DNA from: Alphaproteobacteria bacterium | Lineage (GTDB): Bacteria > Myxococcota_A > UBA796 > GCA-2862545 | Reading direction: 5' to 3' | Length of the DNA stretch: 64,000 nt | Assembly (NCBI GenBank): GCA_020632915.1 | Contig: JACKEP010000010.1 | Coordinates: 1 to 64,000 of the forward strand | Shown here: positions 45,655 through 55,600 of the stretch, in pieces | Position numbering within the stretch: position 1 is the stretch's first letter | Layout of the letters: each line of letters begins with the position of its first letter | Program-made: the position numbers and the translations under genes | Notes under the pieces: model-generated | Databases searched by the model: none | The model's input: only the letters and a program-made list of their open reading frames with translations | Told to the model about the DNA's origin: nothing

Positions 45655-46830
45655 TCAGCCGCGAACCAGCGCACGGCCGCTCCCCACGGTGGTCTCCCCG
45701 GGCAGCGGACGCGCGAGGTGGCCCACCCGACGCAGGGCGCCGCGCAGGATCTCGCCCCACGAGCCGGTGCGGTAGCGCACGCCGTGGGCCTCACAGATCG
45801 CGCGGACCTCGGGGGCGATCTGCCGGAGGCGGTTGGTCGGGAACCGCGGGAACAGGTGGTGCTCGATCTGGCGGTCGAGGGCCCCGCACAGGATGGAGAT
45901 CGGCAGCGGCACCTCGAAGTCGTTGCTGGCCTCGACCTGCATCGCGTACCAGGCGCCCTTGCCGCGCGCGCGGGTGCCCTCGGGGTAGGCCGCCGTCTCC
46001 TCGCCCACGTGGCCACACAGGATCGTGGCGGCCGTGTACAGGTCGCGCATGACCTCGCTGGCGGCGTTGCCCAGCGCCACCTTCCACCACAACGGCCCGG
46101 CCAGCGCGGGGAACAGCACGTACTCCTTGGCGTAGTAGGGCACGAACTTGCGCAGCGCGCGGCGGTGGGCGCGCAGCAGCGTGCGCCAGTGGCGGTCGGG
46201 CAGGAAGTCGGACCCCTCCGGGCGGCCGTTGCCGACGTACAGGTCGGTGAGCCCGGTGAAGTGCATGTTCATCGTGAACCCGAACGCCGGCCAGATGAAG
46301 CCCACCAGGTAGGGCAGCTGGCGCTCGTGGTAGCCGTGGTGGGGCGTGTGCTCGGTGAGCCGGACCGGGCCGAAGTGGATGTCGGGGTCCTTGCCGGCGA
46401 TGTTGGTGTGCTGGTGGTGGCGCAGGTTGTGGCCCTCGTGCCACGCCTCCTCGTCGATGGGCACCTCCCACCACCACGTGTCGGAGTGGTAGCGCCCGGC
46501 TCCCTCGATCTTGTCGAAGGCGCCGTGGAGCACGGTGTGGCCGACCTCGGTGGCCTGCAGCTGCTTGTGCAGCCACAGCGCCACCACGCCCAGCGACCAC
46601 GACACTGGCTCCAGGGAGAAGTGGATCAGCCCGCGGCCGACGACCTCCAGCACGCGGGACGTGCGGTCGACGCGACGGATCCAGGCCAGATCCTCCTCGC
46701 CGAGGTCGGCCTCGACCCGTCGACGGACGGCGTCGATCGCCTTGCCGAACGCCGCGAGGCGCTCCTCGTCGGGCAGGGTGCGGGGGTCGACGAACTCGAT
46801 CGTGTCTGCCTCTTCCACCAACGCGGCCAT
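45655..46830 (-). CDS. Acyl-lipid fatty-acid desaturase
   Basis: 391 residues from the ATG at 46830, with GAGGAGG five bases upstream. The three His boxes of front-end/acyl-lipid desaturases are His98-His102 (HTVLH), His134/138/139 (HNLRHH) and the QIEHH box at 321-325 (QIEHHLFPRFPTN). Hydrophobic helices lie between them. The enzyme introduces a double bond into membrane fatty acids using O2 and electrons from ferredoxin or a reductase that is not adjacent. It heads a unit with the MerR gene, suggesting control in response to lipids or temperature. Confidence 0.88.
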   Translation of the reverse strand: MAALVEEADTIEFVDPRTLPDEERLAAFGKAIDAVRRRVEADLGEEDLAWIRRVDRTSRVLEVVGRGLIHFSLEPVSWSLGVVALWLHKQLQATEVGHTVLHGAFDKIEGAGRYHSDTWWWEVPIDEEAWHEGHNLRHHQHTNIAGKDPDIHFGPVRLTEHTPHHGYHERQLPYLVGFIWPAFGFTMNMHFTGLTDLYVGNGRPEGSDFLPDRHWRTLLRAHRRALRKFVPYYAKEYVLFPALAGPLWWKVALGNAASEVMRDLYTAATILCGHVGEETAAYPEGTRARGKGAWYAMQVEASNDFEVPLPISILCGALDRQIEHHLFPRFPTNRLRQIAPEVRAICEAHGVRYRTGSWGEILRGALRRVGHLARPLPGETTVGSGRALVRG

Positions 46831-46881
46831 CACGCCCTCCTCGGTGCGACACCGGTCCATCGTGTCGCTGGCGCAGCGTTA

Positions 46882-46899
46882 ACCGTTACAGTTTTCGGT
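46882..46899. promoter_or_regulatory. Candidate MerR-type operator/promoter of the desaturase
   Basis: In an AT-richer patch 52 bases upstream of the desaturase start, ACCG and CGGT form an inverted repeat 18 bases long. Read on the minus strand it lies between a TTGATG (-35-like) and a GTTAAC (-10-like) about 20 bases apart, the long spacer that MerR regulators act on. The elements are weak, so this is a suggestion. Confidence 0.4.
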
Positions 46900-47026
46900 G
46901 TCACATCAATCGATGACGAATGGAGCATCCGCCGGGCCCGCCAGACCGCGGAAAGGTCGGCGGACGTCCGCGCGTAGGAGCGATCCTCCCCAACCGGCGC
47001 CCCTGCCGACCGCCCTCGGAGCGCGC

Positions 47027-47449
47027 ATGCCCGCCCCCGCCTCCCCCACGCCGCTGGCCGCCCAGGCCGCAGCGCTGGCCGACAAGCTGGCCGGGCTCGA
47101 CGCGTGGCTCGACAGCACGGTCCGGCAGGCGCGCACCGACGTCGCCGCCCTGGAGCGCGCGGTCGGCGGCGATCTGTCGCTGCTGCGGCGCTTCGACGGC
47201 GACGTCCGTCACCTCATGGGGCTGGTCCACGAGATCGAGCGGGTTCGCGGCGACCTGGCCCGGCGCGCGCGCGTCGCGTCCGCCCGCCCCGAGGTGCTGG
47301 TCGGCGCCACCGAGCAGGTCCGCGACGTCCTGGCCGCCCGTCGCCAGCTCACCGAGCTCCACGCGCGGGTGCTGGTGCAGGTCGAGGCCCAGCTCCGTCG
47401 ACCGATCGGCCCGCAGCGCCCGCTCACGTGCACGCTGCCCGACGCGTAG
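47027..47449 (+). CDS. Small helical protein, unknown function
   Basis: 140 residues from the ATG at 47027, with GGAG upstream. The protein is almost entirely helical and Ala/Arg/Val-rich, with a heptad-like pattern at about 20-70 and 85-120, so a short coiled coil is likely. No signal peptide, cysteine or family motif is seen. It is divergent from the desaturase and 67 bases before msrA. Confidence 0.55.
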   Translation: MPAPASPTPLAAQAAALADKLAGLDAWLDSTVRQARTDVAALERAVGGDLSLLRRFDGDVRHLMGLVHEIERVRGDLARRARVASARPEVLVGATEQVRDVLAARRQLTELHARVLVQVEAQLRRPIGPQRPLTCTLPDA

Positions 47450-47516
47450 CGCAACGCGACACTCCGCGACGTCACCTCCTCGCCCGCCGTGCCGTACTGG
47501 CGGGCCAGGAGGTCTC

Positions 47517-48188
47517 ATGCGTCACATCGCCGTCCCCTGTCTCGTCACCCTGCTCATCGCGTGCAGCGGGGCGAGCCGCGCGTCCCAGCCGATGGCCACC
47601 GCCGACAGCCCGACCACCCCGGACCCGTCTCGCCCGATGGCGGCACCGCCGCTCAAGGAAGGCCAGGCCGAGGCGCGGTTCGCCATGGGCTGCTTCTGGT
47701 GCGCGGAGTCGGACTTCGAGCACGTCCCTGGCGTGATCGACGCCGTCTCCGGCTACGCCGGCGGCCACACGACGCAGCCGACCTACCACGAGGTGGGCTC
47801 GGGAAGCACCGGCCACGCCGAGGCCATCCGCGTGATCTACGACCCCACCAAGGTCACCTACCCCGAGCTGCTCGCCACGTTCTGGCACGGCATCGACCCG
47901 TTCGACGGAGGCGGCCAGTTCTGCGATCACGGCAGCCAATACCGCCCCGCGATCTTCCCCCTCGACGACGCCCAGCGCACGGCCGCCGAAGCGAGCCTCA
48001 AGGCCGTCGAGAAGGACCTCGGCAAGCCCGTCGCCGTCAAGCTCGAGGACGGCGGCACCTTCTGGGTGGCCGAGGACTACCACCAGGACTTCTGGAAGAC
48101 GAACGCCGAGCACTACCAGCGCTACCGGATGGGCTGCGGGCGCGACGCGCGCACGAAGGCGGTGTGGGGCACGGGCAACGCGCACTGA
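47517..48188 (+). CDS. msrA: Exported peptide-methionine (S)-S-oxide reductase
   Basis: 223 residues. The N-terminus is a lipoprotein signal (LLIACSG, lipidated Cys16). The active site is GCFWCAE, with Cys59 as the nucleophile, followed by FEHVPGV and GYAGGHTTQPTYHEVGSGSTGHAE. MsrA reduces the S-epimer of methionine sulfoxide in proteins, here at the periplasmic face because of the lipid anchor. No partner reductase domain is fused. It faces an exported msrB across a short hairpin. Confidence 0.92.
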   Translation: MRHIAVPCLVTLLIACSGASRASQPMATADSPTTPDPSRPMAAPPLKEGQAEARFAMGCFWCAESDFEHVPGVIDAVSGYAGGHTTQPTYHEVGSGSTGHAEAIRVIYDPTKVTYPELLATFWHGIDPFDGGGQFCDHGSQYRPAIFPLDDAQRTAAEASLKAVEKDLGKPVAVKLEDGGTFWVAEDYHQDFWKTNAEHYQRYRMGCGRDARTKAVWGTGNAH

Positions 48189-48195
48189 AGCGGCC

Positions 48196-48228
48196 GCGTC
48201 CCGGCCACGCCCTGCGCGACCGGGACGC
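48196..48228. terminator. Hairpin between msrA and msrB
   Basis: GCGTCCCGG and CCGGGACGC are perfect 9-base arms with a 15-base loop, between the stops at 48188 and 48232. It could stop transcription from both converging genes. No T-run follows. Confidence 0.6.
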
Positions 48229-48231
48229 CGA

Positions 48232-48774
48232 TCACGCCTTGCGCGGCACGAACTTCAGCGCGACGCCGTTGATGCAGTAGCGCAGGCCGGTGGGCTTGGG
48301 GCCGTCCTCGAAGACGTGGCCCTGGTGACCCTCGCAGCGGGCGCAGCGCACCTCGGTGCGGACCATCAGGAAGCCGTGGTCGGGCACGAGGTGGACCACC
48401 TTGTCGCTGACCGGCTGGAAGAAGCTCGGCCAGCCGGTGCCGCTGTCGAACTTCGCGGTGCTGTCGAAGAGCGGCAGGTCGCAGCCGGCGCAGTGGTAGA
48501 CGCCGTCGGCGTGGTTGTCGGCCAGCGGGCTGGTGAACGCGCGCTCGGTGCCCGCCTGGCGCAGCACGTGGAACTGCTCGGGGTCGAGGCGCTGGCGCCA
48601 CTCGGCCTCGGACAGCTCCAGCGGCTCGATCTTCTTGGGGACGTCGACGTTCGGCGGCGCCTTGTCACCCGCTGCCTTCTTGTCGGACGACTTCGGCGGG
48701 GCGGCCTGCCCGCTCGTGGCACAGCCGAGCAGCGCGACGGCGCCGAGTCCTGCGAGAAACGACCTGCGGTCCAT
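48232..48774 (-). CDS. msrB: Exported peptide-methionine (R)-S-oxide reductase
   Basis: 180 residues from the ATG at 48774. A twin-arginine-like lipoprotein signal opens it (MDRRSFLAGL, then ALLGC, Cys18). Two CxxC pairs bind Zn (CAGC and CARC). The catalytic Cys167 sits in RYCINGVALKF. It reduces the R-epimer of methionine sulfoxide. Both this enzyme and the facing MsrA are exported, so together they would cover both epimers outside the cytosol. The RR motif suggests folded export by Tat. Confidence 0.92.
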   Translation of the reverse strand: MDRRSFLAGLGAVALLGCATSGQAAPPKSSDKKAAGDKAPPNVDVPKKIEPLELSEAEWRQRLDPEQFHVLRQAGTERAFTSPLADNHADGVYHCAGCDLPLFDSTAKFDSGTGWPSFFQPVSDKVVHLVPDHGFLMVRTEVRCARCEGHQGHVFEDGPKPTGLRYCINGVALKFVPRKA

Positions 48775-48842
48775 GGAACCTCCTCGCCCACGGGTACGCG
48801 CGGTGGGCGCGGACGGACACGGCGCGTGACGACCTGCGACGA

Positions 48843-49814
48843 TCAGCGCAGCTCGACCCACGCCCCCTTGGCCGTGCTGCCCGCCGGCAGCAGGCCGAGG
48901 TCGACCAGCGACGCCGCCATCTTCTCCCAGCGCGCCTCCGACTGGTGGCCGAGGCCCTCCGAGCCCGTCAGGAACGGGGTCTGCGCCTGCACGATGCAGT
49001 CCATCAGGTCGGGCTGGAGCTGGTCGTTGAGCCGCACCAGCTCGGCGTTGGCCTTGGCCGGATCGGCGACGTAGGCCTCCCACGCCGTCTGCGTGGCCAC
49101 CACGAAGTCCTTCGCCCACGCAGGCGGCGGATCGGCGAACGCCAGCACCGTGGCGTAGGGGTTCCAGCCCGCGTCGGACGCCTTGAGGAACTGCACCTCG
49201 GCGCCGCGCGCCTTCGCCAGGCACGGCTCGGCCGTGATGTACGCCTGCTGGATGAGCGTCGCGTCGGCCAGGAACGGCCCGATGGCGCCCCCGTACGGCA
49301 CCGCCTGCACCTTGCCGTCCCAGGCGTAGGTCTTCCACAGGAAGGTCTGGAACGGCGAGCCGAGCTCGATGGCGACGGTGCCGCCGGTGATCTGGTCGAA
49401 GGAGGACGGGCCGCCGGCGTGCACCATCAGGCCATTCGGTGCGAGCTGGAACGCGGGCCACGCGCCGACCGCGGCCACACCCTTGCTGCGCTTGAGCAGG
49501 AGGTCGTCGGCGACGGTGATGGCTGCGTCGGCGTTGCCGGCCACCATCAGCTCGAGCGACGGCGCACCGGGGCCGCCGGGAAGGATGGTGACGTCGAACC
49601 CGGCCTTGGCGTAGGTGCCGTCGAGCACGCCCTGGTAGAAGCCGCCGAACTCGGGCTCGGGGAACCAGTTGAGCGCCAGACGCACCGGGATGGGAGCTGC
49701 GGCCGGCGCCTCGGCGGCCTCGGGCGCAGGCGACGCGGCGTCGGGCGTGGCGGCGGGGCCACCGGTGCACCCGGCGAGGGCCATCAGCAGGGAGGGGACG
49801 AACGGCAGGGTCAT
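48843..49814 (-). CDS. NMT1/THI5-like ABC-transporter substrate-binding lipoprotein
   Basis: 323 residues from the ATG at 49814. The lipobox is LMALAGC (Cys16), followed by an Ala/Pro/Glu linker. The NMT1 fold shows in VRLALNWFPEPEFGGFYQG (about 44-62), GFDVTILPGG and NADAAITVADDLLL. Substrates of this family are pyrimidine (HMP) precursors, nitrate, sulfonates or riboflavin. It is translationally coupled (ATGA) to the permease gene. No thiamine-biosynthesis gene or TPP riboswitch is visible, so the ligand is open. Confidence 0.82.
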   Translation of the reverse strand: MTLPFVPSLLMALAGCTGGPAATPDAASPAPEAAEAPAAAPIPVRLALNWFPEPEFGGFYQGVLDGTYAKAGFDVTILPGGPGAPSLELMVAGNADAAITVADDLLLKRSKGVAAVGAWPAFQLAPNGLMVHAGGPSSFDQITGGTVAIELGSPFQTFLWKTYAWDGKVQAVPYGGAIGPFLADATLIQQAYITAEPCLAKARGAEVQFLKASDAGWNPYATVLAFADPPPAWAKDFVVATQTAWEAYVADPAKANAELVRLNDQLQPDLMDCIVQAQTPFLTGSEGLGHQSEARWEKMAASLVDLGLLPAGSTAKGAWVELR

Positions 49815-50563
49815 GGAGCAGCTCCGGCGTGCCAGCGGCCGATGGTGCGCGCCTCCAGCAGGCGCACGGCGCCGAAGCATACCAGCGCAAGCCCCGTCGA
49901 CGCGGCGATGGCCGCGAACGTCACGGCCGTGTCGGCCGACCGGGCGGACCGCAGCACGAGGTAGCCGAGCGTGGGCGGCTGGCCGTTCGAGCCCACGAAC
50001 TCGCCGACGATGGCCCCGATCACCGCGAGGCCGACCGCCGTGCGCAGCCCGCTGAACAGGTAGGGCAGCGACCACGGGAGCCTCAGCTTGAACAGCTCCT
50101 GCCACCACCCGGCGCCGTACAGCCGCAGCAGGTCGACGTGCTCGGGGTCGCAGGCCCGCAGGCCCACCGACGCCCCCGTCAGGATCGGAAAGAAGCACAC
50201 GATCGCGGCCGTCGCCGTGCTCACCGGCAGGCCGTAGCCCAGCCACACCACCAGCAGCGGGGCGATCGCCACGATGGGGACGGTCTGGAGCAGGAGCGCG
50301 TAGGGGTACAGCGCCGCTTCCAGTCGACGCGACCACTGGAACGCGATCGCACCGGTCATCGCCCCCACGAACGCGATGCCGAGGCCGGCCAGCGCCGCCG
50401 CCGCCGTCCACGCCGTCGCCTCCAGCAGGCGCGCCCACTCCCGGGCCACCGCACGCGCCACGTCGGCCGGCCCGGGGAGCAGCACCTCGGACAGCGTGGT
50501 GGCCAGCGCCGCCCACAGCGCCAGGAACGCCACGAACGCCAGCACCGGCGCCACCCGGGTCAT
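49811..50563 (-). CDS. ABC-transporter permease (SsuC/ThiX-type)
   Basis: 250 residues with five or six hydrophobic helices and the binding-protein-dependent permease EAA loop (the stretch LRLYGAGWWQELFKLRLPWS, about 150-170). Its stop overlaps the binding-protein start by four bases, and its own start overlaps the stop of the ATPase gene, a compact importer operon in the order ATPase, permease, binding protein. Inner membrane. Confidence 0.85.
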   Translation of the reverse strand: MTRVAPVLAFVAFLALWAALATTLSEVLLPGPADVARAVAREWARLLEATAWTAAAALAGLGIAFVGAMTGAIAFQWSRRLEAALYPYALLLQTVPIVAIAPLLVVWLGYGLPVSTATAAIVCFFPILTGASVGLRACDPEHVDLLRLYGAGWWQELFKLRLPWSLPYLFSGLRTAVGLAVIGAIVGEFVGSNGQPPTLGYLVLRSARSADTAVTFAAIAASTGLALVCFGAVRLLEARTIGRWHAGAAP

Positions 50564-51303
50564 GTCTCCTCCCGCAGCGCCGCGAGCACCTGCTCGACGC
50601 GGGCCCCGAAGCCCGGCTCGTGGCGTTGGTGCTCGGCGCGGGGTCGCGGCAGGTCGATGGCCAGATCGAGCACGGGACGCAGCGGCGGCCCGTCGAGCAC
50701 CACCACCCGATCCGCGAGGAGCACGGCCTCGTCGACGTCGTGGGTGACCATCACCGCGGTGAACCCCGCGCTGCGCCACAGCGCCAGGAACTCCCGGTGC
50801 ATCCGCGACCGCGTGAGCGCGTCGAGCGCCGAGAAGGGCTCGTCGAGCAGCATCAGCGTGGGGGCGGTGACCAGCGCACGCGCCAGCGACACACGCATCT
50901 TCATCCCGCCCGACAGCTGCCGCGGGAGGAGGTCGCCCGCATCGCCCAGGCCCACCCGCTGCAGCACCGCGTCGACGGCGGCGGGATCGGGCGTGCCGCG
51001 CAGCTCCAGCGGCAGCGCGACGTTGGCGCGCACCGTCCGCCACGGCAGCAGGGTGGGGCTCTGGAACACGAACGCCGACCGGCCGGGTCCGTCGCCCCCG
51101 GTGACCACCGCACCCCGATCGGGCACCGACAGCCCCGCGGCGAGACGCAGCAGCGTCGACTTGCCCGAGCCGCTCGGACCGACGATGGCCGTGATGCGCC
51201 CGGCCTCCAGCGCCAGATCCAGCCCGTCGACGATCGGTCGGCCGCCAGGCCACCCGAACGACAGCCCCTCGAACCGGACCGGTGACGCCACCGTCGCGTC
51301 CAT
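50560..51303 (-). CDS. ABC-transporter ATP-binding protein
   Basis: 247 residues from the ATG at 51303. Walker A is GPSGSGKST, the signature is LSGGM, Walker B is LMLLDEPFSALD and the switch His is in VMVTHDVDEA. It is the typical ATPase of nitrate/sulfonate/pyrimidine importers, energising the permease encoded next. It begins the three-gene transport unit, 12 bases downstream of the AgmX-like gene on the same strand, so that gene may be part of the same transcript. Confidence 0.9.
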   Translation of the reverse strand: MDATVASPVRFEGLSFGWPGGRPIVDGLDLALEAGRITAIVGPSGSGKSTLLRLAAGLSVPDRGAVVTGGDGPGRSAFVFQSPTLLPWRTVRANVALPLELRGTPDPAAVDAVLQRVGLGDAGDLLPRQLSGGMKMRVSLARALVTAPTLMLLDEPFSALDALTRSRMHREFLALWRSAGFTAVMVTHDVDEAVLLADRVVVLDGPPLRPVLDLAIDLPRPRAEHQRHEPGFGARVEQVLAALREET

Positions 51304-51314
51304 CGGCGCCCCCG

Positions 51315-51920
51315 TCAGCGGTTCAGGGTGTAGCGCACCGTGGCCTCGTCCTGGCCCGGTGGCAGGCGGAAGGCGACGCCGTGCATGACGCCGGTGACGC
51401 AGGTGCCGTACTTGCCCTCGGGATCGGCGTGCCGCATCGGCACGACCGTGGAGACCACGCCGTTGTCGCCGTGGATCCGACGCACGGTGACCTGCACGTC
51501 GAGGCGGGAGCCCGGGCGGGGGACGTCGGGCGCCGACCAGCGGTCGCACAGCGCCAGCGCCTCGGCGTGGGTGTCGAAGGCGTTGCGCACGTCGGCGTAG
51601 GTGGCGGCGAGCTCGGGCGGCACGGGCAGATCCTCGACGCCCACGGGTTCGCCCCCGATGAGCACGGAGGCCCCGCCGTCGGCGTCGTCGCCGTCGGGAC
51701 CGTCGCCCCAGGCAGCCCGCTCGGGCAGGTCGGCCGGCTCGCCGACCGCGCCGGGGGACTGGGGCGCTTCGTGGACCGTCGCGACGGGCGGCAAGGGGGG
51801 CGGCAGCACCGGCACGGCAGCCTCGCGGGGATCGGGGCCCGTGTCGGGGCTCCCCCAGATCACGAAGGCACCCGCGGCGAGCAGGCCGATCGCGGCGGCG
51901 AGGGCGAGGCGAGCGTTCAT
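51315..51920 (-). CDS. Membrane-anchored AgmX/TonB-C-like protein
   Basis: 201 residues. An N-terminal hydrophobic segment (5-22) anchors it, followed by a Pro/Ala/Glu-rich stalk. The C-terminal part (about 140-201) has the TonB-box-like pattern of myxobacterial AgmX/PglI C-terminal proteins (VTVRRIHGDNGVVSTVV, then GVAFRLPPGQDEATVRYTLN). Such domains are linked to outer-membrane energy coupling and gliding components. The call is by resemblance and moderate. Confidence 0.6.
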   Translation of the reverse strand: MNARLALAAAIGLLAAGAFVIWGSPDTGPDPREAAVPVLPPPLPPVATVHEAPQSPGAVGEPADLPERAAWGDGPDGDDADGGASVLIGGEPVGVEDLPVPPELAATYADVRNAFDTHAEALALCDRWSAPDVPRPGSRLDVQVTVRRIHGDNGVVSTVVPMRHADPEGKYGTCVTGVMHGVAFRLPPGQDEATVRYTLNR

Positions 51921-51977
51921 CGCGCGCCGTTATGCGCCCGACGCCCCGGCGGCCACGTGCGCCGTGCCGACCGCCCG

Positions 51978-52523
51978 TCAGCCACCGGTGAGCGCGTCGG
52001 CCTGGGCCTGCCACGTGGCCTCGTCGACCTCGTTGGCGCGCACCTTCTGGTCGGCCTCCTTGAAGCCCTCGGGGCTGCGCACCTCCTGGTCGGACACGTA
52101 GCGGTCGTCGTCGGTGAGGCGGTTCTCGGCGTAGAGGTGGGAGCCCTGGAACGGCCCGTCGACATAGGCGACGTCGTAGGTCCAGCGGGTCCACACCCAG
52201 CGCGTGCCCTCGTAGGTGCCGTCGCCCTCGAACGTGCCGAAGTCGTCCTCGAACGACAGCGCGAACGACTGGTCAGCGCCGTCGACGTCGAACACCATCC
52301 GGAACGACACGGGCTCGGGCGCGGCGTCGTAGATCACCCGCTCGGCCACCAGCTTGCGGTCCGGATCGGCGGTGCGCTCCATCAGGTAGGTGGTGGTGGT
52401 GCCGAAGGTCTCCAGGGTGCCCGCGAACCACCGCACCACGGCGTCGGTGGTGTCGGTGTCGCCGTCGGCGTCGGTTGTCGGGCTACACGCCGCGATCATC
52501 GGGATCAGCACCAGCGCACGCAT
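51978..52523 (-). CDS. Lipoprotein, unknown function
   Basis: 181 residues from the ATG at 52523, with GGAGG upstream. The lipobox is IAAC (Cys12), followed by an Asp/Thr linker (DADGDTDTTDA). The mature protein is beta-rich, with alternating strands and no further cysteine. I recognise no family. Confidence 0.6.
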   Translation of the reverse strand: MRALVLIPMIAACSPTTDADGDTDTTDAVVRWFAGTLETFGTTTTYLMERTADPDRKLVAERVIYDAAPEPVSFRMVFDVDGADQSFALSFEDDFGTFEGDGTYEGTRWVWTRWTYDVAYVDGPFQGSHLYAENRLTDDDRYVSDQEVRSPEGFKEADQKVRANEVDEATWQAQADALTGG

Positions 52524-52662
52524 CGTGGCCTCCACGCCCCGAGCCTACCTTGGCGGTGAAGGTCTTGCGCAAGGCTGGCGCAACGGTCGCGATCGGCGGC
52601 GTGGCGTGCGATGATGCGCGACCCTGCCCCGCCCTTCCCACGCACCGTCCCGCGGAGCCACG

Positions 52663-55600
52663 ATGGCCCACCGATGGCTGGCCCTGGTCCTGGGTCTCCC
52701 GGCGCTCGTCGCCTGCCAGGAGAACACGCTGTCGGCGACGAACCGCACGCCGACGGCCACGATCACCGCACCCGCCGACGGCGCCGTGCTCTACGAGGGC
52801 TACCAGCTCGCCCTGCAGGGCATCGGCTCCGACATCGACAACCGTGCCTCCGACCTCACGTATGCATGGATCGTCGACGGCGACACGCTGTGTGAAGGCC
52901 CCGTCGAGGACGACGAAGGGCGCGTCGCCTGCGCGGTGCCCGTCCCCGAGGGCAAGGACACGCTCGACGTCACGCTCGTGATCACCGATCCGCGCAACGC
53001 CGCCGGCACCGACGACGCCAGCTACAAGGTCGTGGCCACCCAGCCGCCCACCATCGACATCCTCGACCCCGCCGAGGGCGTCAAGCTCTACAGCGACCAG
53101 CTCGTCACCTTCCAGGCCCGGGTCGACGACCCCGAGGACCCCGCGCGCGTGCTCAAGGTCGCGTGGGAGAGCGACGTCGACGGCGCGCTGCCCAACGCCT
53201 CGGGCACGCCCGACTCGTCGGGCAAGGTGATCGGCTCGGCGCGCCTGACCCAGGGCGAGCACGAGCTCACCGCCACCGTCACCGACCTGTCCGGCAAGAC
53301 CGGCACCGACAGCGTCGTCGTGCGCGTCGGGCCCCCCAACACGGCCCCCACGTGCAGCCTGCTGGCCCCGGTCGACGGCAGCGCCAGCGCCCAGGGCACC
53401 ACGCTCACGCTGCGCGGCGTCGCGAGCGACGTCGACATCGCGCCCGACCAGCTCGTCGCCACGTTCACGTCCAGCCTCGACGGCATGCTCGGCGGCCTGT
53501 CCCCGTCCACAGGCGGCGAGATCCTGCTGCCCGTGTCCACGCTGTCGCTCGGCGTCCACACGCTCACCCTCACGGTCACCGACGATCTGGGTGCCACGTG
53601 CACGGCGCGGGTCGAGCACACCGTCGGCGTGGGCCCCACGCTCACCGTGGTCACCCCGGGCGCCAACACCGTCTTCCGGGTCGGCGACCCCATCGCCTTC
53701 CAGGCCACCGTGTCCGACGCCACCGACCCGGCCACCGACGTCGACCTGTCGTGGTCCACCGATCTCGCCGGCGTCATCTCCGGCCAGGACGCCGACAGCA
53801 CCGGGGTCGCCACGTTCACGTCCACCACGCTGGCCGCCGGTGTCCACACCCTCACGGTGCGCGCCACCAACACCCTCGGCCTGTTCACCGAGCGCCAGCG
53901 CACGTTCCGCGTGAACACACCGCCGCCCCTGGCCACGGTCGCCATCGACCCCGACCCGGCCACCTCCGCCGACGTGCTCACCGCGATGTTCACCAGCGCG
54001 CCCGCCGACGCCGACGGCGACCCGCTCACCTTCCGGTTCGCCTGGTCGCGCGACGCCACGCCCCAGCCCGCCCAGACCGGCAGCGCCGTGCCCGCCGTGG
54101 CCACGGCCAAGGGCCAGACGTGGACGGTCACCGTCACACCCAACGACGGCTTCCACGACGGCCCGCCCGCCACGGCCAGCGTCACCGTGATCAACGCGCG
54201 CCCCGTGGTCACGCAGACCACCATCGCGCCGTCCAGCGGCGTGGTCGCGGGCACCCAGCTCACCTGCCAGCACACCGCCACCGATGCCGACGGCGACACG
54301 CTCACCGCCGGCTACAGCTGGGCGTCGGGCACGGGCGTGCCGCTGGGCACCGGCCCCACCTACACCCTGCCCACCGGCGGCGCAGTCACGCCCGGCGGCA
54401 CGGTCGTGTGCACGGTCACCGTCGACGACCAGGACGGCGGCGTCGCCACCGGCACGGCCAACGTCACCGTCGGCAACACGCCGCCCGACATCACCAGCGT
54501 CACGCTCACGCCGTCGGCGTCGCTGTCGGTCTTCTCGCTGGTCACGTGCAGCGCCACGGTCCAGGACGCCGACGGCGGCACCCCCGCCCTCACCTACGCG
54601 TGGTCGGGGCCCTCCGGTCCGCTCGGCACCGGCCCGTCGCTGCAGCTGTCGACGGCCCTGGTCTCCCCCGGCGACCTCGTCACCTGCACCGCCACGGCCA
54701 CCGACGCCCACGGCGGCACCGACGTCGCCAGCGCCTCGGCCATCGCCCAGGACCCGCGCCCGAGCCTCACCGACGTGATGATCTCGGTGCAGGGCGGCGG
54801 CACGCCCCGCGCCACCAGCACGCTGATCTGCAGCTACACCGGCTACGCCGACCCCCAGGGCGACCCCGACGCCAGCCGGTTCGCCTGGCGCGTCGACGGC
54901 GTCCCCTCCGGCACCGCCCCCACGCTGGTCGGCGCCTTCGCCAGCGGCCAGACGGTCACCTGCACCGTCACGCCGTCGGACGGCACCTACGACGGCACGG
55001 CGCTCACCGACCAGGTCATCATCGGCGACACCGCCCCGTCGGTCGCCACCGTGGCGATCACGCCCGACCCGGCCGCCGCCACCGATCGCCTCACCTGCAC
55101 CTACACGGGCTTCGTCGATCCCGACGGCGACCAGGACGTGTCCACCTACCAGTGGACGGTCGACGGCACCGTGCAGTCCCGCACCGCCAACACGCTCACC
55201 GGCGTGTTCACCGAAGGCAGCGAGGTCACCTGCACCGTCACGCCGCGCGCCGACAACGGCGTGAGCGGCCTGACCCGCTCCGACAGCGTCGTCATCAACA
55301 CGCCGCCCGGCGCCCCGGTCGTGCGCATCGTCCCCACCGAGCCCGGCGAGCGCAACGATCTGGCCTGCTCGATCGCCACGGCGGCGCCCGACGTCGACGG
55401 CGGCGACCTCACCTACGCGCTGGCGTGGTTCCGCGACGGCGTGCCGATGCCCTACACCGCCACCGGCGTCGTGCTCGGCGACGTGCTCACCGTGCCGTCG
55501 AGCGAGACGACGCTGGGCGAGGTGTGGCGCTGCGAGGCTGCGGCCTTCGACGGCCTGGCCACCGGGCCCACCGCCTCGGCCGAGGTCACCATCACCTGCC

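Noticed and set aside
48843..51303. Thiamine (HMP) importer with TPP riboswitch
   Set aside because: No thi genes and no THI-box sequence could be found upstream.
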